Of a stretch of DNA of 64,000 nt, positions 36,542 to 46,487 are shown in pieces. The stretch comes from Prevotella sp. (GTDB taxonomy: Bacteria; Bacteroidota; Bacteroidia; Bacteroidales; Dysgonomonadaceae). The stretch spans positions 1-64,000 of the forward strand of contig JAITVV010000070.1 of NCBI GenBank assembly GCA_031285625.1, written 5' to 3'. A program made the position numbers and the translations under genes. A model generated the notes under the pieces. It did no database searches. It had not been told where the DNA came from and worked only from the letters and a program-made list of their open reading frames with translations. Every line of letters starts with the position of its first letter. The first letter of the stretch is position 1.

Positions 36542-38086
36542 TTATTCCGGATGTATTAGCAAATTCGGCTGATCCGAATATACTATATAATCCCATGATC
36601 GTAAGAAGTAATCATTATGAGCATCAACTTCAACTTTTATTTTATGCTTACCCTTAGGTAACTGATATTTCCAAAATAAATCATGCCTCCTGTATTTGAA
36701 ATCCGTTGGAAAAACGGATGTTTCGACTTTTTCCCCATCAATATACAATGAAGCTGTCAATTCTCCCTGTTCAGCACCGTTTCTTTTAATACCGGCATCG
36801 CCTCTCAAAGCAAAACCTGTACCATCTATCTCGAACTCGATAGTCCTGATATCATAATTGTGATAATTTATCCTACTTATAGGGAACATACCTTCAAAAC
36901 TTTGCTCATATTTTACAGTCTGAGGTTTTTGTACCTGAATGATAACGTTATCCCCATCAATCCTACCATTATTTCTTTCTATCATTTTCAGGGCATGTTC
37001 AAAACTAATGTCATATACCTTGTTTAATGACATATTGGTATATTTGAAGTTAATATCTTCTGCTCCGGTCAGTCCTTTTTTCCAATATTCAGGAATGTTA
37101 TCATAACCATACATCACTCCAAGAATACCACCGGCTGATGCCGGATTGCAATCTGAGTCCTGTCCGGCACGGGTTGATATTTCCAATGTGCGGGTATAGT
37201 TTCCTTTTCCGTAGAGTAGGCCTAGCACTACATAGGCCGCATTTATCCGGGCATCGATATTAAGGGCAGTAAAAACTCCCTCCGGGCATCCTATATCATC
37301 ACTATGGCCTTTTTGTAATAAGAGCCATGCCTGATGCCAATCGTCAGGATATTCTTTGTGCCATTTAATCACATCGGCAATACATTTATAAAATTTACTT
37401 TCTGTCGGAATAGTTTTTAAAGCCTCATTAACAATGAATTCAATATCATCCGATATAAAAGCCAGTGTATACATAGCTCCTATGTAAACTCCACCATACC
37501 AACCATCACCATAATTCATGATATGTCCTACTCTGTCACTTATCTCGGAGGCTGAATTTGTCATCCCGGGATTCATAAGTCCTGCAAAATCTGCTTCGAT
37601 CTGATAATCAATGTCATCAGCATGCGGATTGTTTAGCCAATGTCCAGGATCTTTAACACCATGCATTATATTATATCTTGCTGCCTGATTAGCATGCCAT
37701 AAATTGTAATCGGCATATGCAAAAGAATGTGCAAAAGAATCTACCGGAGCATCCATCCCTACTCTATCCAAGACCTCGACAAAGGTCAGGTCCATATAAA
37801 TATCATCAAAAAGATCGGGCCAACTATCCATAAGTTCTTTTACGTAACCTTCATGATAAGGTATAGGTTGAAAATCCTGAATAAATGTCCCATTATATTT
37901 AAACTCGGTATGACTGCCAAATGACACACCTATGGCTTGTCCTGCCCATCCACCTTTTATTTTATCATATAGCTGATTTTTTGAAAACGTTATTTTTTCA
38001 GGTAACAGTATCTCTTTTTTATCTGAATTACACGAATACTGGATAATACAAAACAAGACAATAAATATATTGAGATAATATTTCAT
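36542..38086 (-). CDS. Secreted ADP-ribosylglycohydrolase-fold lipoprotein
   Basis: 514 residues from the ATG at 38086. This start gives a clean lipoprotein signal (MKYYLNIFIVLFCIIQYSC); the longer frame from 38155 puts 23 extra residues before it. The DraG/ARH fold is marked by YDKIKGGWAGQAIGVSFG, the metal-binding DDIYMDLTFVEVLDRVG, and AGQDSDCNPASAGGILG, where classical members have DTD. The C-terminal 140 residues look beta-rich (FKYRRHDLFWKYQLPKGKHK) and may bind sugar. It would hydrolyse an N- or O-glycosidic bond to a ribose-like sugar outside the cytoplasm. Third gene of the susC-susD operon, 85 bases after susD. Confidence 0.88.
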   Translation of the reverse strand: MKYYLNIFIVLFCIIQYSCNSDKKEILLPEKITFSKNQLYDKIKGGWAGQAIGVSFGSHTEFKYNGTFIQDFQPIPYHEGYVKELMDSWPDLFDDIYMDLTFVEVLDRVGMDAPVDSFAHSFAYADYNLWHANQAARYNIMHGVKDPGHWLNNPHADDIDYQIEADFAGLMNPGMTNSASEISDRVGHIMNYGDGWYGGVYIGAMYTLAFISDDIEFIVNEALKTIPTESKFYKCIADVIKWHKEYPDDWHQAWLLLQKGHSDDIGCPEGVFTALNIDARINAAYVVLGLLYGKGNYTRTLEISTRAGQDSDCNPASAGGILGVMYGYDNIPEYWKKGLTGAEDINFKYTNMSLNKVYDISFEHALKMIERNNGRIDGDNVIIQVQKPQTVKYEQSFEGMFPISRINYHNYDIRTIEFEIDGTGFALRGDAGIKRNGAEQGELTASLYIDGEKVETSVFPTDFKYRRHDLFWKYQLPKGKHKIKVEVDAHNDYFLRSWDYIVYSDQPNLLIHPE

Positions 38087-38171
38087 TTTATATTCTTTAA
38101 TAAATGGTATACAAAGCATTATGTATTGGCCTGCCCCATATACAGACCAATACATAAAAAATTACAATAAA

Positions 38172-39965
38172 TCAATTTTTAGCACCAGACCATCCCGGGT
38201 TTTGAACAAAGGTGTCTGGGTTTTTATTTACTTCTTCTTGATGGAAAGGCCACAAATAGTGCTTAGGAGCATCAAAAACACGGTTTTCTACCCAAGTCCG
38301 TTTAAAGAAATTATCATCACGTGCATTAATATCCATACCATGAACTGCCTTTACCTGATCGCTTATCTTCCAGCGGTTGCAGTCGAAATAGCGATGTGTT
38401 TCAAGAGCTAATTCTACCTGGCGTTCGTGTCTTATTCTCTCTCTCATTTGATCCTTCGTCAGTCCTGTTTTCAAATTAGGCAAGCCGGCCCGTGTACGGA
38501 TCATATTCATATATTTGTATACATCACTAACCGGCCCCGAAGCCTCGTTCAGTGCTTCCGCATAGTTTAGATATATTTCAGCCATACGGAAATAATTCCA
38601 TGTTTTTTTAACAAATATACCCTTTGGCAGATCTACACCATTCTCATCTAAAAACTTACGCATCAGATAACCGGTGGTTGAGTAGTCCGGGCCGCCCCCA
38701 CGTCCGTCAGGTGCTCCCATGCGGAAGTCGATTTGACGACCACGCCAATGAGAGCCTGTATATGTAACCGTTGCATAAAAGCGCGGCTCGCGTTCAACAA
38801 ACATATTAAATGTATTTTCAGGATAATATCCCTTCGGGTGTGCCTCAGCTTTAAAGCCTTCTTCCAAATATCCTGATTCAGGATTAATGATTGGGCTACC
38901 ATCGGCATTATATCCCAAAATCGGAGTTTTCCCATTAGCCATTTCATATGCATCCACGAGCTCCTGAGTAGGACATAAGCCTGACCAACCGCCTAGGCTG
39001 AGAGGTCCTGCTGCGCGCTCCATTTGATCGTAGAATTCCATATTCTTAGCAAAAATTATTTCCTTATTCCAGTGTTCTGTAAATAAGTAGCGATAGTTAT
39101 CCAATGGGTCGCCCGATTCGGCATAGTATAATCCATAACCGCCAGCCTCCATTTCTTCAATACATTTTTTTGTATAGTCGGCAGCTATTTTCCAACGTTC
39201 GGCATCATAAGCTGTTGGGAACAGGTGATTGCCCTCCTTATCGGTAAAATTTGCATAGTCTGGGTTACCATTCCACAAAGGGCTTGCCCTGTATAGCAAT
39301 AGTCTTGACTTCAGCGCCATAGCGGCAGCCTTAGTTGCACGTCCGTACCTGTCGGATCCCTCTTTCATATTTAGGTAAGTTGTAGCTCTGTCGCACTCAT
39401 TGGCTATAAAATCCACACATTGATCCAGCGGCATACGGATAGTTGTTTCCGCAAAATTGTCGTTGGTCTCGAATACCCTTTCATAGATATGCGTCGGTCC
39501 ATAGATGCGTATCAGTTGGAAGTGAAAAAAAGCGCGTAAAAAAATGGCTTCACCAATCCAACCCTGACGTTTTTGTTCGTCCATTGGTACTTTATCTACA
39601 TTGGCGAGAAATATATTGGTCTTTCTGATTCCCTGATAGGCCATATTAGAAACATCTCTTAATACATTATCCGGAGTCCACGAGCCATTATTCATGAAAT
39701 AGGCAAAACAGTTGGTGTAGGGATAATCCAGTTCATCGGCCGCGCCTACAAATGGGTTTTGACCCCAGTCGTTTGTAAAATTAAGTTCCCACGGAGTGTT
39801 CCAGTAGGTGGATGATAAAAATTGCTCCGCATAATATTCATTTGAAAATACGGCATCAAGATCCAGATCCTCATCGGGTGCTTTCTCCAGATAATCCTCA
39901 CAGGAAGTGCCCATTCCCAGTAATATCATCAGCAAAATGCTGTATAGTATACTATTACGTTTCAT
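38172..39965 (-). CDS. SusD/RagB family outer-membrane lipoprotein
   Basis: 597 residues with a lipoprotein signal (GMGTSC, Cys22) and the SusD hallmarks: an N-terminal EDYLEKAPDEDLDLD, TPR-like helices, and the C-terminal RHERQVELALETHRYFDCNRW stretch followed by a YLWPFHQEEVNKN end. It binds a glycan at the cell surface and lids the SusC partner. It lies 32 bases after susC on the same strand. Confidence 0.95.
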   Translation of the reverse strand: MKRNSILYSILLMILLGMGTSCEDYLEKAPDEDLDLDAVFSNEYYAEQFLSSTYWNTPWELNFTNDWGQNPFVGAADELDYPYTNCFAYFMNNGSWTPDNVLRDVSNMAYQGIRKTNIFLANVDKVPMDEQKRQGWIGEAIFLRAFFHFQLIRIYGPTHIYERVFETNDNFAETTIRMPLDQCVDFIANECDRATTYLNMKEGSDRYGRATKAAAMALKSRLLLYRASPLWNGNPDYANFTDKEGNHLFPTAYDAERWKIAADYTKKCIEEMEAGGYGLYYAESGDPLDNYRYLFTEHWNKEIIFAKNMEFYDQMERAAGPLSLGGWSGLCPTQELVDAYEMANGKTPILGYNADGSPIINPESGYLEEGFKAEAHPKGYYPENTFNMFVEREPRFYATVTYTGSHWRGRQIDFRMGAPDGRGGGPDYSTTGYLMRKFLDENGVDLPKGIFVKKTWNYFRMAEIYLNYAEALNEASGPVSDVYKYMNMIRTRAGLPNLKTGLTKDQMRERIRHERQVELALETHRYFDCNRWKISDQVKAVHGMDINARDDNFFKRTWVENRVFDAPKHYLWPFHQEEVNKNPDTFVQNPGWSGAKN

Positions 39966-39997
39966 ATCTATTATAAGTTTAGTTATTTTTGTTTTTC

Positions 39998-42900
39998 TTA
40001 AAAATCTACTGAAAGCCCGAAGTTGATTGCCCGTTGGATAGGATACCAGTTATCTGATTCCGGATCAATTGTGTTATTTATCTTATCCCAGGTAATAAGG
40101 TTAGTACCATTGGCAAATACCCTGATATTCTTCATTTTCAGTTTGCTCATCACTTTCTTTGGCAGGGTATAGCCTATCTCCATATTTTTCAGGCGAATAA
40201 AGCTGGCATCTTTTTGCCATACAGTCGAACGTCTCATGCTCTGTGGGTTATTTCCGTCTGTAACCACCGGGTACTTAGCCGAAGCAGCCGTTTCAGGTGT
40301 CCATCGGTTGTCGTAAACTTCATTAAATACGTTGAAGAATCCCATCCCCATTTCGAATGGATAAAAAGTGCGGCCTTCAAACCACAAACTTGTACGGGCA
40401 GATCCTGTAAAGAAAACACTGAAGTCGAATCCTTTATACTCAATAGTACCACCAAATCCAAAAACTAATTCCGGGTCACGGGTGTAACCGATCGCTGTCT
40501 GGTCATTACTATCGATAATACCATCACCATTCACATCCTTGTATTTCACATCACCCGGTATAGGACGTCCACCAAGCAAGGTCTGGTCGTACCAGTTGTC
40601 AATATCTTCTTCGGACTGGAAAAATCCTTCAGCTACAAGCCCGAACGGTTGGCCGATAGAATGGCCTATTTCGGATAAATTATCCCAAAGTGGTTTTGCC
40701 TTATCATTCTCTATTACCTCGTTGTGTGCATAGGTTATATTACCTCGGAAAGAATAGAAAAATCCGGAAGACGTACGATCTTTAAATTCCAACTGAGCAT
40801 CAAAACCACTGTTTTTGGCCTCACCCAAGTTACCCCATAAGGAACTTGCAGAAATGAAACCCGCACCAGTTGGCACTGACGAACGCTGCATTAGAATACC
40901 TTTTCTTCTTTCGTGGAAGAAATCGGTCTGCAAAGAGATACGATCTTTCCAAAGCCCGAGATCAAACCCAGCATTTGTTTTGACTGCTGTTTCCCAAGTC
41001 ACATCATTATATCCAATCTTAGTCTCTATTATGCCGGGCCACAAGACTTGCGACTCACCAAAATAAGCTCTCTGATCCGATCCACCATCCAGTTTTGTCA
41101 GATACAAGAAGCGGTCTCCACCAATCTGATCGTTACCAACTTCACCATGTGAAAATCTGAGTTTCAGATTGCTTACCACTTTATCGTTCCAAAACGATTC
41201 GCCGGAAACTAACCAGCCGACAGATATAGCAGGGAAAAAGCCCATCTGTTTTCCTTTCGGAAAGTTTTCAGAACCATTATAGCCAGCATTAAACTCGACG
41301 AAATATTTCAGTCCATAATCATAGGTAGCACGCATCGCAAGTCCCTGGCTACGATATGGCAAATTCAAAAGAGAGGTTCCGGCCGATAAGTCATCATACT
41401 GCCTGCGATTGAAGAGCAACATACCCGAAACGGTATGCATCTTGTTGAACGTGCGTTGGTAATTAGCCGATACATCCCAATAGACAGACTGATTTGTATT
41501 TCGTGTTGCATTGTTGAATCCCATGGCCTGAGCTTCGCGAACAATATTGTACTGGTCTTCACCAGATTCATCTTTTCCCAGATATTGTTTTATTCCGAAC
41601 GTTTTATATCGTAATGCTTTATTTGCATGATAATAATCGAACGAAAAATGTCCTTTTACCGACAAGCCTTTTGTTATCAGGCGCGACAAATCCCATGTAA
41701 GTCCGGCTGTAGACTGTATAGTCGTCAAACGTTCGTCGGAATACCCGGTCTCGGTAGACTGCCCCCATGGATTGGAACCGATATAGGTAGGTATGCCTGC
41801 TATACTGCCGTCGGGATTGGTTTTAGGGAAAATGATAGGGCCTGTATCGCGCAAACCGTCGAAGATACCGGCAGCACCAGCACCAGGATAAGTACGGTCG
41901 TCAATAATACCGCCAACACCTAATTCTACGATTAAATCTCTGCTCAGGTTTATATCCACATTGGAACGATAATTGTATCGCGCTACCCCTGCATTCGTAT
42001 TATGTTCATTAGCGGGATTAGTCCTATATATACCTGTTTGATTAGAATATCCAAGGTTTACATAGTAACGTACGATTTCACTACCGCCGGTTACACTCAG
42101 GTTATTTATCGTTTGAAATGAATTCGGTTTCAGAACTTCGTCTATCCAATCCACATTGGGATAGAGGTAAGGGTCGGATCCTGTGCGGAATTTCTCCAGC
42201 TCTTCGGATGTCCAGCGGGCAGGTTTGCCCACATTTGCCAATCCCTCGTTCATTAATGAGGCATATTGGTAACCGTCTATATAATTCCTTTGAGACAAGC
42301 TAGTAAGAATAGCCATCTCTGTACGGAACGAAACCTGAGGTTTTCCTTGTTTACCTCTCTTGGTGGTAATCAAGATAACCCCATTGGCCCCTTTTACCCC
42401 ATACACAGCTGTCGCTGAGGCATCTTTAAGCACTGATAAGCTTTCTACCTCGTCCGGGTTGACAGTACCTATAGAACGTTCTATACCATCTACCAATACC
42501 AACGGATTTTTTGCACCCCATGTTGCCATACCGCGGATATATATATTTGCAGCATCAAATCCCGGTTCACCGGATGTTTGTCGGGTAATAATCCCCGGCA
42601 TACGCCCCGACAGGGCATTGGGTAATGAAGTAGTTGCAGTTCGTTTAATTTCGGCGGGCGCAATATTCGAAATCGAGCCAACAACACTCACTTTCTTTTG
42701 GGTACCATAACCCACTACAACCACCTCATCCATCAGATTCTGGTCGCTGCTCATTGTTATGTTTATTTCTGTTCTTCCTCTTAATGGTTCTTCCGTCGTT
42801 ACCAATCCGACATAGCTGTAAACTATTATTGCATCGGTAGGCACATCAAACGAATATCGTCCTTCAGCATCGGTAAAAGTACCTACAACGGTACCTTTCA

Positions 42901-43117
42901 CCGTTACGGTCACTCCAGGTAGAATGTCTCCTAAGTCATCCTTTACAATCCCGGATACTTTTATTTTACCTCCATCATTATTCTGAGCATTTACCATTAC
43001 AGGCAATAATGCCAACGAAAATATGATGCAGAATATCACTTTATGCAGATCGTGCATCTTCCATCTTCCAATAAGTACATTGGTTCCGGACTTTCTGTGA
43101 GTAGTTCGTTTTTTCAT
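39998..43117 (-). CDS. SusC/RagA family TonB-linked outer-membrane transporter
   Basis: 1039 residues: signal peptide ending VNAQ, carboxypeptidase-regulatory-like domain (about 52-130: GIVKDDLGDILPGVTVTVKG), TonB box DEVVVVGYGTQKK, plug domain (IYIRGMATWGAKNPLVLVDG) and a long barrel. It imports oligosaccharides captured by SusD. The start at 43117 puts about 25 residues before the signal core; M21 (43057) is an alternative. It is divergent from ribokinase 1, with a 555-base control region containing two palindromes. Confidence 0.95.
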   Translation of the reverse strand: MKKRTTHRKSGTNVLIGRWKMHDLHKVIFCIIFSLALLPVMVNAQNNDGGKIKVSGIVKDDLGDILPGVTVTVKGTVVGTFTDAEGRYSFDVPTDAIIVYSYVGLVTTEEPLRGRTEINITMSSDQNLMDEVVVVGYGTQKKVSVVGSISNIAPAEIKRTATTSLPNALSGRMPGIITRQTSGEPGFDAANIYIRGMATWGAKNPLVLVDGIERSIGTVNPDEVESLSVLKDASATAVYGVKGANGVILITTKRGKQGKPQVSFRTEMAILTSLSQRNYIDGYQYASLMNEGLANVGKPARWTSEELEKFRTGSDPYLYPNVDWIDEVLKPNSFQTINNLSVTGGSEIVRYYVNLGYSNQTGIYRTNPANEHNTNAGVARYNYRSNVDINLSRDLIVELGVGGIIDDRTYPGAGAAGIFDGLRDTGPIIFPKTNPDGSIAGIPTYIGSNPWGQSTETGYSDERLTTIQSTAGLTWDLSRLITKGLSVKGHFSFDYYHANKALRYKTFGIKQYLGKDESGEDQYNIVREAQAMGFNNATRNTNQSVYWDVSANYQRTFNKMHTVSGMLLFNRRQYDDLSAGTSLLNLPYRSQGLAMRATYDYGLKYFVEFNAGYNGSENFPKGKQMGFFPAISVGWLVSGESFWNDKVVSNLKLRFSHGEVGNDQIGGDRFLYLTKLDGGSDQRAYFGESQVLWPGIIETKIGYNDVTWETAVKTNAGFDLGLWKDRISLQTDFFHERRKGILMQRSSVPTGAGFISASSLWGNLGEAKNSGFDAQLEFKDRTSSGFFYSFRGNITYAHNEVIENDKAKPLWDNLSEIGHSIGQPFGLVAEGFFQSEEDIDNWYDQTLLGGRPIPGDVKYKDVNGDGIIDSNDQTAIGYTRDPELVFGFGGTIEYKGFDFSVFFTGSARTSLWFEGRTFYPFEMGMGFFNVFNEVYDNRWTPETAASAKYPVVTDGNNPQSMRRSTVWQKDASFIRLKNMEIGYTLPKKVMSKLKMKNIRVFANGTNLITWDKINNTIDPESDNWYPIQRAINFGLSVDF

Positions 43118-43673
43118 AGATTTTGGTTTTTATACAATGTATTTTTTAATAGATTATAGTTTATTAATTTCTAAACGCAGAGTTGAGTATATCGGATAAC
43201 TTATCTGGGCTTCATTGTATTACTTTAAATCAGGGGTAGGATTTGGGTAAAACAATTGTGAATTCCATGTATAATAGATTATGTAAATCAAAAATAAAAA
43301 CTATCTGATAGTCCTATTTCTCAATTTTATATGGTTTTTATATTTTCAAATAATTATATATAAAGTTCGTTCGTGTTTAAAAATTTGAATAACAGACATT
43401 TATTCAAATATTATTATCATGCTTTTATATAAATCAGATAGGAAAACACAAGCTTGGAAATATGCCTAATGAGTAGATCTTTAAAAAAATTAGAATAATT
43501 TTTTGATTCAAAAAATATATGAAGGGAATCAACTTGTTAAAAAAGGGCTTTAATTTGCAACAATATTAAAAACACAAAAAATAGTATCACAGATTTTTTT
43601 AATTAAGAATATTATTCCTTATATTTAGATGTAATCCCAGATAATCTATTAGAGTTTAATAGATATTCTTATA
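43118..43673. promoter_or_regulatory. susC / ribokinase divergent control region with two palindromes
   Basis: Two inverted repeats lie between the divergent genes. ATTTGAATAA/TTATTCAAAT spans 43383-43409 and ATTTTTTGA-T-TCAAAAAAT spans 43498-43516. Both share a TTTGA/TCAAA core and are candidate operators for one regulator. The rest is AT-rich and holds no ORF. Confidence 0.45.
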
Positions 43674-43700
43674 ATGAAGACACGTATATCTAACAGTACT

Positions 43701-44609
43701 ATGAAAGCACCAAAAATTGTCGTAATCGGTAGTTCCAACACCGATATGATTGTAAAAGCAAAGCAGCTGCCTGTTCCCGGAGAAACTATTTTAGGGGAGA
43801 ATTTCATTATAAACCCCGGAGGTAAAGGTGCCAATCAGGCTATAGCTGCCAAAAGATTGGGGGGAGATATTACCTTTATAACTAAAGTGGGCAATGATCT
43901 TTTTGGGATGCAGGCGTTTGAAATTTATCGTTCAGAATATATAAATACCGGTTATGTATTTAAGGACCCGGATAATCCATCAGGTGTTGCACTTATCTCT
44001 GTAGATTCGATGGGCGAAAATTGTATAATCGTTGCCGGGGGATCAAACATGCGACTTTCACCGGAAGATATAGATAAAGCTGAAGAAGCTATTAAAGAAT
44101 GTGACTTGGTTCTGATACAACTGGAGATTCCATTGGAAACTGTGGAATACGCTGTAGATCTGGCTCATCGCCATGGTAAAAAGGTTATATTGAACCCTGC
44201 ACCTGCAACATCTTTAAGTAATGACCTATTAAAAAAGTTGTATGCCATTCTTCCTAATAGAATAGAGGCACAGATGCTTTCGGGAATCCAGGTTACAGAT
44301 GAAAAATCAGCTTATGAAGCCTCTCATGCTATAAGCAAAAAAGGAATTGATAATGTAGTGATTACACTCGGTAAAGCAGGTGCGTTTGTGAAAGAGGATG
44401 ATAACTATCGGATGATACCTGCAAAAGAAGTTGAAACAATTGATACAACCGGGGCAGGAGATGTTTTCTGTGGCGCTATCAGCGTATATTTATCTGAAGG
44501 ATATTCATTAATGGATTCTGTAGCATTTGCAAATATGGCTGCATCAATATCTGTAACCAGAATAGGTGCGCAAAGTGCGATTCCTTTCAGACGGGAAGTA
44601 TTTTTATAA
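43701..44609 (+). CDS. rbsK: Ribokinase (paralogue 1)
   Basis: 302 residues of the PfkB family: the sugar-binding GGKGANQAIAAKRLGG near the N-terminus and the C-terminal ATP and catalytic loop DTTGAGDVFCGA with the catalytic Asp. It would phosphorylate ribose or another pentose with ATP. I start at ATG 43701 because it aligns with the second ribokinase; ATG 43674 would add 9 residues. It converges with the MFS gene of the corrinoid operon, leaving only 4 bases between stops. A close paralogue is at 55196. Confidence 0.9.
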   Translation: MKAPKIVVIGSSNTDMIVKAKQLPVPGETILGENFIINPGGKGANQAIAAKRLGGDITFITKVGNDLFGMQAFEIYRSEYINTGYVFKDPDNPSGVALISVDSMGENCIIVAGGSNMRLSPEDIDKAEEAIKECDLVLIQLEIPLETVEYAVDLAHRHGKKVILNPAPATSLSNDLLKKLYAILPNRIEAQMLSGIQVTDEKSAYEASHAISKKGIDNVVITLGKAGAFVKEDDNYRMIPAKEVETIDTTGAGDVFCGAISVYLSEGYSLMDSVAFANMAASISVTRIGAQSAIPFRREVFL

Positions 44610-44613
44610 AAGT

Positions 44614-45768
44614 CTATGCTGTGGGCTTTTTTATCATAAATCCGCAAAAACATAGATATAAAGCACAAATAGCAATTATAATTACCGAACCTGTTTGGCT
44701 ACCTATCAGTCCGGTACATTTAGCCATCAAAGGAGAGGTAACTGCTCCTCCTGCAACACCAGTAAGTAATAATCCTGAAATCTCATTGTTTTTTTGCGGT
44801 TCGGTTTGTAATGCAATTGAAAAAAGAATGGAAAAGACACAAGAACATGTAAAGGCAATAATGACTACCAAGGCTATTATAGAAAAATAAGAATCAGCAA
44901 ATAGTAAACCGGTAACAGCCAATATAGCGATGATTATATTGATACGGTAATATTTTATTTCGGATACCCGGACTAACAAAAACATACCTAAAAACGATCC
45001 GAGACTTCTTGCTCCAAAATACCAACTGGTACCATACCCTGCCACCTCTTTATTTAGCCCAACTCTTTCCATCAAAATTTTAGGCGTTGCAATGTTCATT
45101 CCTACATCCAGCCCTACGATGCATAATATTCCCAGAAAGAGAAGTATGATTTTTTTATTCTTTAATAATTGCAATGATGGACCGATAGAGGTAACTTGTT
45201 CTTGAACAACTTCTTTATCAATCTGTGTGAAATAGAGCCAGACAAAAGAGATTAAAGAAATAACAGCATATACAGGGAATAATATTTCCCAAGTGCCGAA
45301 CTTTAAAGAAAAAAATCCGGCTAGCAAAGGTCCCATAAATGCTGAAAGTGCTTTTATCAACTGACCCGCTGTTAGTGTACTTGTAAGCATCTTACCCTGA
45401 ACAATATTCGATAGCAAAGGATTTAATGATACCTGCATAAAAGTATTTCCGATACCCAGCATAGCAAAGGCTATATAACATGTAACTGGTGTAAAACGGA
45501 CAAAGGGAATCACCATACCAATAAAAGTAACTACCATACTGATAAGTACAATGTTCTTACGTCCTATTTTATTCATAAATATGGCTGTTGGAATAGAAAA
45601 AATCAGGAACCAGAAGAAAACCATGGTTGGTAAAAATCCGGCCTGTGTCTCTGTCCAATCAAACTGTACTTTTGCATACGTAACCGATATTCCAATGATG
45701 TCGGCAAAGCCCATTACAAAAAAGCCAAAAAGCAACGGTATAAGTTTTACAGTAGTCTTGCTATCCAT
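44614..45768 (-). CDS. FucP-type MFS sugar transporter
   Basis: 384 residues, twelve helices, of the FucP/glucose-galactose MFS group (MGFADIIGISVTYAKVQF, FLPTMVFFWFLIFSIPTA, GNTFMQVSLNPLLSN). It would import a monosaccharide by proton symport. It is the last gene of the corrinoid operon, 14 bases after the activation-domain gene, which ties its substrate to the methyl-transfer module. Confidence 0.9.
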   Translation of the reverse strand: MDSKTTVKLIPLLFGFFVMGFADIIGISVTYAKVQFDWTETQAGFLPTMVFFWFLIFSIPTAIFMNKIGRKNIVLISMVVTFIGMVIPFVRFTPVTCYIAFAMLGIGNTFMQVSLNPLLSNIVQGKMLTSTLTAGQLIKALSAFMGPLLAGFFSLKFGTWEILFPVYAVISLISFVWLYFTQIDKEVVQEQVTSIGPSLQLLKNKKIILLFLGILCIVGLDVGMNIATPKILMERVGLNKEVAGYGTSWYFGARSLGSFLGMFLLVRVSEIKYYRINIIIAILAVTGLLFADSYFSIIALVVIIAFTCSCVFSILFSIALQTEPQKNNEISGLLLTGVAGGAVTSPLMAKCTGLIGSQTGSVIIIAICALYLCFCGFMIKKPTA

Positions 45769-45782
45769 TATAATTAAAGGTA

Positions 45783-46487
45783 TTATTTCCGTTTTTTTCT
45801 ATATATGCACATCTCCAATTCGCAAAGCTGACATCCATATGCAGTATATTTTACATTTTTTCCACAACCAATGACTCCACTGATCGACTTCGATGGAATC
45901 ATTAACGATGATGGTGTTAATTTTACACCGCAAGGATTGTCTGGAAGCATAGAAAATACCTTAGCTTGTTCGTTTGTATTCCAATTACAATAACCCGGGC
46001 TATAGCGATTTGTTATGTTCATTCCTCTTGTTTTCATTTCTTCAGAAATATGTTCCTGTATGATATCCATTGCTTTTTCTACAATAATATTTCCGAGTAT
46101 ATCTACGAAGTAAGCTTTAACAAGTTCATTGGTGTTGATATATTCCTTATACTGTTGGGTAATGCCATGGCCCGATGTACAGACGAAAACAATAAGTTGT
46201 TCCGCATTTCTTAATTGACGGGCAATTTTACTTCCACAATTAAATTCTAAGCTATCCGCAGAAAATTCTTTTTTTCCGATGGATACTGTATCTAAGATTC
46301 TGTACAGAGCACTGGCTTTTGAAATGTTTTTCCCGATAGAAATTACTTCTTCCATTTCGGAAAGGAATGGTTCATAAGAAGGCACGGAAGCGTCTGACGT
46401 CTCAAAAAAATCTTCGGGATTTATTTGAAGGCGTTCATATGAAATCTCACTTTCATAAATTTCTATGCTACTAATGTTTCCAGCCAT
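45783..46487 (-). CDS. Stand-alone methionine-synthase activation-domain-like protein
   Basis: 234 residues. The fold is the C-terminal activation domain of B12-dependent methionine synthase: TRGMNITNRYSPGYCNW corresponds to the SAM-binding RxSPGY, followed by PSKSISGVIGCGKNVKYTAY. The end has a C-x2-C-x4-C cluster (C219, C222, C227) followed by IYRKK, typical of the stand-alone family. In MetH this domain helps re-reduce and re-methylate inactive cob(II)alamin, so here it probably services the corrinoid protein encoded just upstream. The genes overlap by 25 bases, so translation is coupled. Confidence 0.85.
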   Translation of the reverse strand: MAGNISSIEIYESEISYERLQINPEDFFETSDASVPSYEPFLSEMEEVISIGKNISKASALYRILDTVSIGKKEFSADSLEFNCGSKIARQLRNAEQLIVFVCTSGHGITQQYKEYINTNELVKAYFVDILGNIIVEKAMDIIQEHISEEMKTRGMNITNRYSPGYCNWNTNEQAKVFSMLPDNPCGVKLTPSSLMIPSKSISGVIGCGKNVKYTAYGCQLCELEMCIYRKKRK

